From an uncultured Pseudomonas sp. (GTDB lineage Bacteria > Pseudomonadota > Gammaproteobacteria > Pseudomonadales > Pseudomonadaceae), in the NCBI RefSeq assembly GCF_943846705.1, contig NZ_OX044366.1, forward strand, positions 3,720,001 to 3,784,000: DNA of 64,000 bases, given 5' to 3'. Below, piece by piece: positions 55,077 through 61,749 of the stretch; the first letter of the stretch is position 1; the number at the start of each line of letters is the position of its first letter. Under the pieces are notes generated by a model. It made no database searches and had not been told where the DNA came from. It saw only the letters and a program-made list of their open reading frames with translations. A program made the translations under genes and the position numbers.

Positions 55077-57062
55077 TTATTCCTCTTTACGGGTCATTGG
55101 CACGCTGGACTGCAGGGCTTGTTGCGCCAAGTCCAGGGGCGACGGAAAGGCCCACAGGTGGACATCGCCCTGTACTTCACGCACCAGCGTCGGGGTAACC
55201 ACGATGATCAGTTCACGCTCCTGGCCGCTGTCACTGGAGGCCTCAGCCAAGCGTCCGAAGAAGGGAATCTTATTGACCCCTGGAGTGAAGTCCTCCTGGG
55301 TAGATTGCTCACTGGAGACCAAACCGGCGAGGATCAACGGCTGACCATCCTGTAAACGCGTGCTGGTACTGATGCTGCGCGTATTGAAGGCGGTGCTGTT
55401 GAGGTTGCTTCCGGTACTGTCGGATATCTGCCGGCTGAGCAGCGTGTCAGGTGCCGAGACAGTCGGGTTCACATCCAGGGTAATGCGATCGTTTTCATCG
55501 ACCATGGCGCGCACTTTCAACTGCACCCCAAACGACTTGAAGCTGGTGCCACTGAATACGCCTGAGGTGTTGTTACCCACCTCATCACCCGACTTCAATC
55601 CTGTGGGTGCGAACGCGGTCGGCACCGGCACTTCACCACCGACACTGAATACCGCCGATTCACCGGCCAACACCATCAAGGTGGGACGCGACAGGGTTTT
55701 GGAAATTCCTTCGCGCTCCATCAGTGAAAACAGCAGGTCCAGCGCCATGCGACTGCCGCCGATCTGCAAATTGTTGGTCAGCGAGCCGCCAATCAACTGC
55801 AATGCGTTTTCCACCGTGGAGCTGTCAGGCTGTGCTTGATTCAAGCCGCCGAGATTGAACAGCCCATCCGCGCTGTAACCACTGGAAACCAGGCTCAGAT
55901 CAGGACGCCAGTTGTACAGGCGATTGCGATTAACCTCATGGATCTGCACCGCCACACGCACCTGGGGTAGGTCACGCACTTCGATCACCGAGAGCAGACG
56001 ACCGTTGGCCATGGACAGTAATTTTGAGCGGCCCACATTGGAGCGCAGATCATTGTTGTGGATATTGCCCGAGCCGCCACTAAGACCACCGCCCAATGAG
56101 GCTGATGCCTTGCCTGAACGACGCTGATCGATCAGCCCGCCCGACTCGTCGGCCACAACATCTACACTCGACAAACCGTTATTGCCCTGGCTGCCGATAA
56201 ACAGCCGAGACGCCACATTAAGAATACGGGTCAGGGTTACTTGGTCGCGTACTTCACCTTCAAGAATCAGGCTGTCGACATAGTCATTGGCCACATCCCC
56301 CTGCATGACTCGACGAATCCTTACACCGGCACCACCGAGAGGCGTAATGGCCTGGCCAATCTTTTCTTCCATACTTTGCGGCAGCGTCTCAACCTGAATT
56401 AGATTGATCACGGCGACCCGGCTGCCAACATCCAGGCTCTGCGCATCGACACGGAAGGCATCATTGCTATTACCAGCCGAACTGCCACTTTGCGCCGACA
56501 CCACCATCTGCATGGCTTGTGACAAGTTCTGCGCAGGCGTTGCACCCAGCGCGCCACGGTTGCTCGACTGACGCACGCCTAGGTAATGACGCGCCGCTGC
56601 TTCTGCGGCGATCTTGTAATCAATGGTTGGCACCTGACCGCGCAAGACAAGAGCTGGCCGATCAGGCGCTTGCTCAAGCCTTACGCCAGAATGAATGTCA
56701 CGCAGGGCACTGCGCAGCACGGAAAGATCTTCCGAAACACTGAACAAGTACGTTTCACTGCTGCCATCGGCGTACCAAACAATCAACGTAGTGCGGCCAA
56801 CATTCTTGGCCAGGATCAACAATTCACGCCCTCCTAGAATTTCTACGCTAAGGGTTTTTTCCTGGCCAATAGCCACGCGCTTAAGCTCTTTGTCGAAAAT
56901 AAGCCGCGAGTGGGTCCACTGGATCAGATCACGGAAAGAGGATGATTTACGGCCGCTAGCATCCTCTACAAACATCAGCTCGGCATGCACCGGCGCCGGA
57001 ATCATCAGACCCAAAGCAGCACACCCAAGCGCTGACAACACTGCCATTCGAATACTTTTCAT
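55077..57062 (-). CDS. rcpA: Tad pilus outer-membrane secretin RcpA (CpaC family)
   Basis: Outer-membrane secretin of 661 residues, longer than the roughly 450-500 usual for RcpA/CpaC. A signal peptide of about 27 residues (ALGLMIPAPVHA) precedes a pilus N-domain (SRLIFDKELKRVAIGQEKTL and VGRTTLIVWYADG). Extended middle N-domains carry Ser/Gly-rich inserts. The secretin core has VRVAVQIHEVNRNRL, LSRPTLMVLAGESAVFSVGG (the VPVP-type gate follows as EVPVPTAFAP) and the C-terminal GLVSSEQSTQEDFTPGVNKI. It overlaps the OmpA-like gene by 4 bp. Confidence 0.92.
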   Translation of the reverse strand: MKSIRMAVLSALGCAALGLMIPAPVHAELMFVEDASGRKSSSFRDLIQWTHSRLIFDKELKRVAIGQEKTLSVEILGGRELLILAKNVGRTTLIVWYADGSSETYLFSVSEDLSVLRSALRDIHSGVRLEQAPDRPALVLRGQVPTIDYKIAAEAAARHYLGVRQSSNRGALGATPAQNLSQAMQMVVSAQSGSSAGNSNDAFRVDAQSLDVGSRVAVINLIQVETLPQSMEEKIGQAITPLGGAGVRIRRVMQGDVANDYVDSLILEGEVRDQVTLTRILNVASRLFIGSQGNNGLSSVDVVADESGGLIDQRRSGKASASLGGGLSGGSGNIHNNDLRSNVGRSKLLSMANGRLLSVIEVRDLPQVRVAVQIHEVNRNRLYNWRPDLSLVSSGYSADGLFNLGGLNQAQPDSSTVENALQLIGGSLTNNLQIGGSRMALDLLFSLMEREGISKTLSRPTLMVLAGESAVFSVGGEVPVPTAFAPTGLKSGDEVGNNTSGVFSGTSFKSFGVQLKVRAMVDENDRITLDVNPTVSAPDTLLSRQISDSTGSNLNSTAFNTRSISTSTRLQDGQPLILAGLVSSEQSTQEDFTPGVNKIPFFGRLAEASSDSGQERELIIVVTPTLVREVQGDVHLWAFPSPLDLAQQALQSSVPMTRKEE

Positions 57063-57742
57063 GGGGTCACCTCTGCAGTAACGGGGAGAAGCAGATGTTC
57101 AGTCGCGATAGGCTGAGCAGAACGCATGCATGGCGTCCTACCGTCTTTCGCAGCAGCACTGGGTAATTGAGTAAACACTTCAACCCGACGGTTATGCGGT
57201 GCAACATCACCAGCCGCGAGCGACTGCAATGGAGAACGCTCGCCATAGCCAAGCGTCTGGATGCGCTGGGCAGACAGCCCTTGCGTCATAAACCAGCGGG
57301 CAACAGTAGCGGCACGCTGCTCGGACAATTGCTGGTTATACGCCGCGCTACCGACTGCATCCGTATGGCCAACCACCAGCGAGTTAGAACGTTGCGGCTG
57401 ATTCAACAACGTCTGGGCAACGGAACGTAAACGCTGTTGCTGGGCAACTGGCAGCTGAGTTAGATCACGATCAAACGGACTGATACGTGCAACCAGGCGA
57501 TAGTGTTCGCCGTTTAAGCAGTAGTCCGCAGACTGCAGCGCGAGCGTATTGGCTTGGTTAAACGGCCAGTAAGCCGGGTGGTGAATAGCCTCAGGATCAC
57601 GATCTAAGGCATATGCCATGTGCGTTGCGGGTGCATGACTGTTCAGCGAAAAGCGCGGAACATCCTGAGTCGAAACGAATGCGCTTTCCTGTCCAGCACA
57701 ACCAGCAAGCAAGGTGCCGGTTAGCAAACTAAGCATTCTCAT
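57059..57742 (-). CDS. OmpA-family lipoprotein of the Tad locus
   Basis: A 227-residue lipoprotein. MRMLSLLTGTLLAGC ends in a lipobox. The OmpA-like peptidoglycan-binding domain at about 105-205 has GHTDAVGSAAYNQQLSEQRA, LGYGERSPL and the final NRRVEVF. ATG 57742 is chosen over the open extension to 57790 for the lipoprotein signal and GAGAGG 7 nt upstream. Coupled by ATGA overlap to the secretin, it could tether the pilus machine to peptidoglycan, a role inferred from the domain. It heads the rcpA-tad operon behind its own candidate sigma-54 promoter. Confidence 0.88.
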   Translation of the reverse strand: MRMLSLLTGTLLAGCAGQESAFVSTQDVPRFSLNSHAPATHMAYALDRDPEAIHHPAYWPFNQANTLALQSADYCLNGEHYRLVARISPFDRDLTQLPVAQQQRLRSVAQTLLNQPQRSNSLVVGHTDAVGSAAYNQQLSEQRAATVARWFMTQGLSAQRIQTLGYGERSPLQSLAAGDVAPHNRRVEVFTQLPSAAAKDGRTPCMRSAQPIATEHLLLPVTAEVTP

Positions 57743-57850
57743 GATGGAACCTCTCTGAAGGTAGCGGCACGAGGACCGTCCTCTTGCCATTCCGTCAACG
57801 TTCCTCAGGCAAACGTACTAAAGCCAAAATGACGGGTTTGATATACCTAT

Positions 57851-57866
57851 TGCACAGCCCGTACCA
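57851..57866 (-). promoter_or_regulatory. Candidate sigma-54 promoter of the OmpA-rcpA-tad operon
   Basis: Minus strand reads TGGTAC, five bases, then GTGCA, with GG and GC exactly 10 nt apart. The inferred start near 57841 gives a leader of about 100 nt. Confidence 0.5.
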
Positions 57867-57956
57867 ACCTCTTTAATTAATTTTTTACCTATAAAAACAA
57901 ACGCTTAGAAAGAAGGCGCAACATGCACAGCAAATCAAAACGCAAACAGCATGGCT

Positions 57957-57979
57957 GTGCTTCGCAAAATGCAAAGCAG
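57957..57979. promoter_or_regulatory. 23-bp palindrome (copy 3) upstream of the OmpA-rcpA-tad operon
   Basis: Left GTGCTTCGCAA, central A, right ATGCAAAGCAG; 8 of 11 arm positions pair. A further TGCAAAA follows at 57982-57988. It lies about 127 bp upstream of the inferred start. Apart from this and the hairpin at 58041, the 57743-58485 stretch has no gene I can support. Confidence 0.45.
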
Positions 57980-58040
57980 AGTGCAAAACCTTAAGCAGCA
58001 ATTCTGAGCGAGCCGAACACGCGATTAGATTTATTACGAC

Positions 58041-58078
58041 AGCTATTCGCCAGGCAGATATCTACCTGGCGAATAGCT
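58041..58078. other. Perfect 14-bp inverted repeat in the rcpC / OmpA-like gap
   Basis: AGCTATTCGCCAGG and CCTGGCGAATAGCT enclose a 10-nt spacer that is itself nearly symmetrical (CAGATATCTA). No U-tract follows on either strand. It lies in a gene-free stretch of about 740 bp inside the Tad locus. Confidence 0.55.
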
Positions 58079-58485
58079 AATTGGGGGCGATAGGGAAAGT
58101 GTCATCCGCAGCCAATGGCGAGTAGACACACACGGCAGCGTCTGACTGATGCCTACCTAAACAAACGCGCTAGCTGCGCGCAGAAAACGCATCACCACTC
58201 GCTCATATAGATGCGTCATACGATGCTTTAGGAAGATTTAGCAATACGCACTTAAAAGGACTGTTCATGCCCAATTGCTTTAGAGCGCCAAATAGTCACT
58301 AACTATGCAATCAGCGCAACATTACCGACTGACAAATACAGTAGAAGGTTTTTTAGCAGGAGAGGCTTACAACTGCACAAGAGCATATATCCGTCACATG
58401 TAACGAATATCCACGCAACGATCTTATAGATGGACTGAGTTGCCATGAATATGCTTATACATGCAAACATAAAAACTTATTAACC

Positions 58486-58503
58486 AAAACGCCAAGCTGG
58501 CGT
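58486..58503 (-). terminator. Terminator after rcpC
   Basis: ACGCCA / TGGCGT stem with a 3-nt loop and TTTT on the minus strand, 34 bp past the rcpC stop. It separates the pilin-rcpC unit from the OmpA-rcpA-tad unit. Confidence 0.65.
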
Positions 58504-58536
58504 GACTCATCACACCAGCGTTATTCTTTTGATAAA

Positions 58537-59295
58537 TCACAATTTTATGGTAACCGTGCTGCGCTTCAAACCTGACAGAAGTTCAACTTGTCGGTGAGTG
58601 GGCTCGGGCTCAATCGAATGACGTTCACCGTCGATATCCAATATTGAGCTGTGCAAGACGATACTGACTCGTTCATTCCTGCCCACATGAGCCAGCGGGT
58701 ACACCTCTTCAGGGTCAATTGCGATAACCAGTGATGTCCGCTCCGCCGCTTGATCACGCGCCAACGGTGGCAGCGCCAGACCGCTTAAACCAGCGGCTGC
58801 TGTGGGCTTAGCCGAGGGTTTAGCCAACGCACCAATCAATGTTGCGTCGCGCGCAACGGTACGTACACCGCCTTTGCCAGTAACCAGCACATCAAATCGA
58901 TCGCCATTGCGCAGCTGGCTGAAGGGAATGGAACCTTTGTTGGGGGCAAATGTGTAGAGCACTTTGTTATCGGGTATCTGCTGTGCCAGCCACGTTTTGA
59001 CAGGCGTGCGCAGTTCAGCAGGTTGGATCGGCTGCCCATCTTTCTTGCTTTGCGCAAGCTGCTTGCCTAGTAATAACCGCTGATTGGATACGCCTAACTC
59101 ATCGTTATCGATACGCACCTTGCGCAGTATCTCAGGTCGAATCAGCGTGCCAACAGGCCAATTGCCATTGATGCCCCACACTTCGTGAGTGGTATGTCGC
59201 TCGACCTGACGCACACCCAATACACTGACCAATACTCCTGACACCAGAAAGGTGGCCATTGCGGCAGTAGTACTTCCAGAATACTTGCGTTTCAT
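58537..59295 (-). CDS. rcpC: Tad pilus assembly protein RcpC (CpaB family)
   Basis: A 252-residue periplasmic protein anchored by one N-terminal span (MATFLVSGVLVSVLGV). It contains the SAF-type domain found in CpaB/RcpC (GNWPVGTLIRPEILRKVRID) and the RcpC core (NKGSIPFSQLRNGDRFDVLV and TSLVIAIDPEEVYPLAHVGR). It is 91 bp downstream of the pilin gene and likely in the same transcript, then closed by a terminator. RcpC proteins contact the secretin and, in some species, modify or stabilise the pilus. Confidence 0.88.
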   Translation of the reverse strand: MKRKYSGSTTAAMATFLVSGVLVSVLGVRQVERHTTHEVWGINGNWPVGTLIRPEILRKVRIDNDELGVSNQRLLLGKQLAQSKKDGQPIQPAELRTPVKTWLAQQIPDNKVLYTFAPNKGSIPFSQLRNGDRFDVLVTGKGGVRTVARDATLIGALAKPSAKPTAAAGLSGLALPPLARDQAAERTSLVIAIDPEEVYPLAHVGRNERVSIVLHSSILDIDGERHSIEPEPTHRQVELLSGLKRSTVTIKL

Positions 59296-59386
59296 AGCGT
59301 ACTCCTTTGCTCTCTTGGCTTAAAACACCAACCTGGAGCCAGCCCAGCAGCATGGCCGGGCCTAGCCCACTTATGGTCCTGCCTTG

Positions 59387-59767
59387 TTAAGGCGTGGTGA
59401 TGGTGCCGGCATTAGAAGAAGAGCTAGCGCCCAGACTCGCTGCGGTTACACCACCTTCAAGTGGAGTAGCGGCGACAAAGGAAAACTCAACATCATCACC
59501 AGCACTCGCATCAGTCGCATCGCCAAACACTGAGCCCTCAATAGCAGCAGTGTTCTCACCATTGACGATGCCATTGAAGGCATAAGTTTGATCGAGATGG
59601 CCAATCGCTTCGGCAACATCCTCCATCTCGGCAGTAACCGCATCGCGCATGGTCACCATACCGGCCATCAAACCAATAACCATAACGGTGGTAATCAATA
59701 CCAACTCGCTGGTCATCACAAAACCGCCTTGCTTCTTGCTAGTGAGTGCCTTGTTCATTGTTTTCAT
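59387..59767 (-). CDS. Candidate major pilin of the Tad locus (atypical Flp)
   Basis: A 126-residue pilin-like protein. ATG 59767 is chosen because GAGGTG lies 6 nt upstream; the GTG at 59776 would overlap that site. A short basic leader (MKTMNKALTSKKQGG) precedes FVMTSELVLITTVMVIGLMA, then GMVTMRDAVTAEMEDVAEAI and a Ser/Ala/Gly-rich tail. Classical Flp pilins are about 50-80 residues and have G-x4-EY. Here Glu is the sixth residue after the glycine and no Tyr follows. Position (first gene, before rcpC) and the predicted sigma-54 promoter support the pilin role. Confidence 0.75.
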   Translation of the reverse strand: MKTMNKALTSKKQGGFVMTSELVLITTVMVIGLMAGMVTMRDAVTAEMEDVAEAIGHLDQTYAFNGIVNGENTAAIEGSVFGDATDASAGDDVEFSFVAATPLEGGVTAASLGASSSSNAGTITTP

Positions 59768-59836
59768 GGTTAACACCTCAGAGGTCTGTGTTTAGCATTT
59801 CAGAACAGCGAGATTAGTCCCGCTTGTCAATGCACC

Positions 59837-59852
59837 TTCAAGGGCCGTGCCA
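59837..59852 (-). promoter_or_regulatory. Candidate sigma-54 promoter of the pilin gene
   Basis: Minus strand reads TGGCAC (a perfect -24 element), five bases, then TTGAA. The -12 dinucleotide is GA instead of GC, with correct spacing. The inferred start near 59825 gives a leader of about 58 nt. Confidence 0.5.
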
Positions 59853-59932
59853 AAAACAAAAACCACATTAAAAACAATCACTTAATTAATTACCGAATAT
59901 TTAAATTGTGAAAACCATCTCGCTTTTCCTTT

Positions 59933-59955
59933 TTGCCTTGCATTATGCAAGGCAA
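59933..59955. promoter_or_regulatory. Perfect 23-bp palindrome (copy 4) upstream of the pilin gene
   Basis: Left arm TTGCCTTGCAT, central T, right arm ATGCAAGGCAA; all 11 arm positions pair. It lies about 119 bp upstream of the inferred start, a typical enhancer distance for a sigma-54 activator. Confidence 0.65.
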
Positions 59956-59964
59956 TCTAATAAC

Positions 59965-59986
59965 GCGATTCAAACTTTTGAATCGC
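59965..59986. promoter_or_regulatory. Second perfect palindrome upstream of the pilin gene
   Basis: GCGATTCAAA, CT, TTTGAATCGC: perfect 10-bp arms, 10 bp from the previous palindrome but unrelated in sequence. It could be a site for a second regulator. The remaining 59987-60174 shows no supportable gene. Confidence 0.45.
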
Positions 59987-60174
59987 ACCGAGTTTCGTTA
60001 GCGCAGATGAGTAATGGCGAGATATATGCCTGGGATAATCGGCTTAATTATTAGTTCTTCGTTTCAACTATGGGCGTTTTTGTGCTGAAGATGATTCGCC
60101 TAGCGCTAAGAAGGCGATCAGCTGGAATCTCTAGGGCGATGCGCTGACCAATACATCTCCCCAGTGGCTTAAGA

Positions 60175-60858
60175 ATGCTATTGACCAAGCTGGAAGAGAA
60201 GAAGTCGAGTCGCAAGCCCTACCCTATGTCATGGGAAGAGCAGTCGATTCTGTTTGCTGAGCTGCCGGCGCACCTGCACACCATGGCCCTGTTCAAGGTG
60301 AACACCGGGTGTCGTGAGCAGGAGGTGTGCAAGCTGCGCTGGGACTGGGAGATTACCGTTCCTGAGTTGGGCACTAGCGTGTTCTTGATTCCTGCCGACT
60401 TTGGCGGGCGTCATGAGAACTCAGGCGTAAAGAACGGTGACGAGCGGCTGGTTGTGCTGAACAACGTGGCTAAGTCGATCATCGACCAGCAGCGCGGTAT
60501 CAGTAGGGAGTGGGTATTTCCGTACAACGGCACGGCCATGCACAGGATGAATGACTCGGCGTGGAAGAAAGCGCGGGTGAGAGCAGCGAAACTCTGGCAG
60601 GAGAAAAACCTACGCCCCGCTCACCCTGGTTATCTTTCGGTAAGAATCCACGACCTCAAGCATACATTCGGCAGACGCTTACGCGCAGCAGGTGTAACAG
60701 AGGAAGATCGCAAGGCCTTACTCGGCCACAAGAACGGCAGCATCACCAGTCATTACTCAGGCGCAGAGCTTGGGCATCTGATTGAAGCTGCGAACATGGT
60801 ATCGGCAACCGACTCGCGCGGGCCAGTGCTGACGATTTTGAAGAGAAAACAAGCGTGA
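60175..60858 (+). pseudogene. Truncated tyrosine recombinase (phage-type integrase)
   Basis: A 227-residue open frame holding only the C-terminal catalytic domain of a phage or island integrase. Visible motifs are NTGCREQEVCKLRW (first catalytic Arg), HDLKHTFGRRLRAAGV (HxxK in place of HxxR), LLGHKNGSITSHYS (second His and the tyrosine region). Relatives are about 330-400 residues. An in-frame stop at 60145 cuts off the N-terminal DNA-binding domain, whose sequence I cannot find upstream. It points toward tRNA-Pro, 78 bp away, the usual arrangement for an element integrated at a tRNA 3' end. Probably a remnant, though expression as a short protein is not excluded. Confidence 0.8.
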
Positions 60859-60936
60859 GCCTAGGAGAAGTCACGCAAAAGTCACGCGCATGAAAAAGTC
60901 CAATGCACGAACATTGGCCTAAGTCATTGAATTATA

Positions 60937-61013
60937 TGGTCGGGACGGAGTGATTCGAACACTCGACCCCTAGCACCCCATGCTAGTGCGCTACCGGACT
61001 GCGCTACGCCCCG
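60937..61013 (-). tRNA. tRNA-Pro(GGG)
   Basis: A 77-nt cloverleaf with encoded CCA. Acceptor CGGGGCG pairs with CGTCCCG. Anticodon stem CTAGC/GCTAG surrounds loop ATGGGGT, giving anticodon GGG. T-arm GAGTG-TTCGAAT-CACTC follows, then discriminator A and CCA. It lies beside ihfA/MerR, where Pseudomonas carries a tRNA-Pro that serves as an integration site for genomic islands, in keeping with the adjacent integrase remnant. Confidence 0.97.
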
Positions 61014-61106
61014 ACTAGGCGTCAAACCTGCTATTTTCGGAACCCCGAAAACGTCGCGAACTATACATTAAGCTTCTGAAATATGGAAACTTTTTGAATA
61101 ACGCGA

Positions 61107-61463
61107 CTATTTCTTGAGAACCAGCAAGACATCCTCAAGCTCAGTAATCATTTGCTTGATCAGCTGTTTATATTGCGTGCTGTCGTCTTTCGCTTCATCA
61201 CCAGAGAGGCGCTGCCGCGCCCCGCCAATGGTAAAGCCTTGGTCGTACAAAAGAGCTCGGATCTGCCGAATCATCAACACATCCTGTCGCTGGTAATACC
61301 GTCGATTACCACGCCGCTTAACTGGATTGAGCTGAGGAAACTCCTGCTCCCAGTAGCGCAGTACGTGCGGTTTTACGGCGCACAGCTCACTCACCTCACC
61401 AATGGTGAAGTAACGTTTGCCGGGTATAACGGGCAGTTCGTCGTTATGACTTGGTTCCAGCAT
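61107..61463 (-). CDS. MerR-family transcriptional regulator
   Basis: A 118-residue DNA-binding protein. The MerR winged helix is clear: KRYFTIGEVSELCAVKPHVL and RYWEQEFPQLNPVKRRGNRR. A short C-terminal dimerisation helix (YKQLIKQMITELEDVLLVLK) has no metal-binding cysteines and no ligand domain. ATG 61463 (MLEPSHNDELP) is preferred to TTG 61472. It overlaps the end of ihfA by 20 bp and is probably cotranscribed with pheT-ihfA. The target is unknown. Confidence 0.9.
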   Translation of the reverse strand: MLEPSHNDELPVIPGKRYFTIGEVSELCAVKPHVLRYWEQEFPQLNPVKRRGNRRYYQRQDVLMIRQIRALLYDQGFTIGGARQRLSGDEAKDDSTQYKQLIKQMITELEDVLLVLKK

Positions 61464-61746
61464 ACGCTTCAACCCTGGCTTTGAGCTTCTGGCCTGGACG
61501 GAAAGTTACGACACGGCGAGCCGTGATCGGAATTTCCTCTCCTGTTTTTGGATTGCGACCGGGGCGCTGACGCTTATCGCGCAGATCAAAATTACCGAAC
61601 CCCGAGAGCTTGACCTGTTCGTTGAGCTCCAGCGCTTGGCGGATCTCCTCAAAGAACAGCTCCACCAACTCCTTGGCTTCCCGTTTATTCAGGCCCAGCT
61701 CTTCATACAGACGTTCCGCCATCTCAGCTTTCGTCAGAGCCCCCAT
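61444..61746 (-). CDS. ihfA: Integration host factor alpha subunit
   Basis: A 100-residue DNA-bending protein that forms a heterodimer with IhfB. MGALTKAEMAERLYEELGLN and the beta-arm region GNFDLRDKRQRPGRNPKTGE with the intercalating Pro are typical. It lies 3 bp after pheT, the universal pheST-ihfA arrangement. IHF is the usual co-factor bending DNA between enhancer and sigma-54 promoter, and it also assists integrases. Confidence 0.97.
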   Translation of the reverse strand: MGALTKAEMAERLYEELGLNKREAKELVELFFEEIRQALELNEQVKLSGFGNFDLRDKRQRPGRNPKTGEEIPITARRVVTFRPGQKLKARVEAYAGTKS

Positions 61747-61749
61747 ACG

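Noticed and set aside
58267..58302. Tiny 11-codon frame after an AAGGA in the Tad gap
   Set aside because: Too short to support, and many such frames occur in AT-rich DNA.
60937..61013. Second attachment-site copy of the tRNA-Pro 3' end
   Set aside because: I looked for the sequence around TTCGAATCACTCCGTCCCG elsewhere in the window and did not find it, so no island boundary is claimed.
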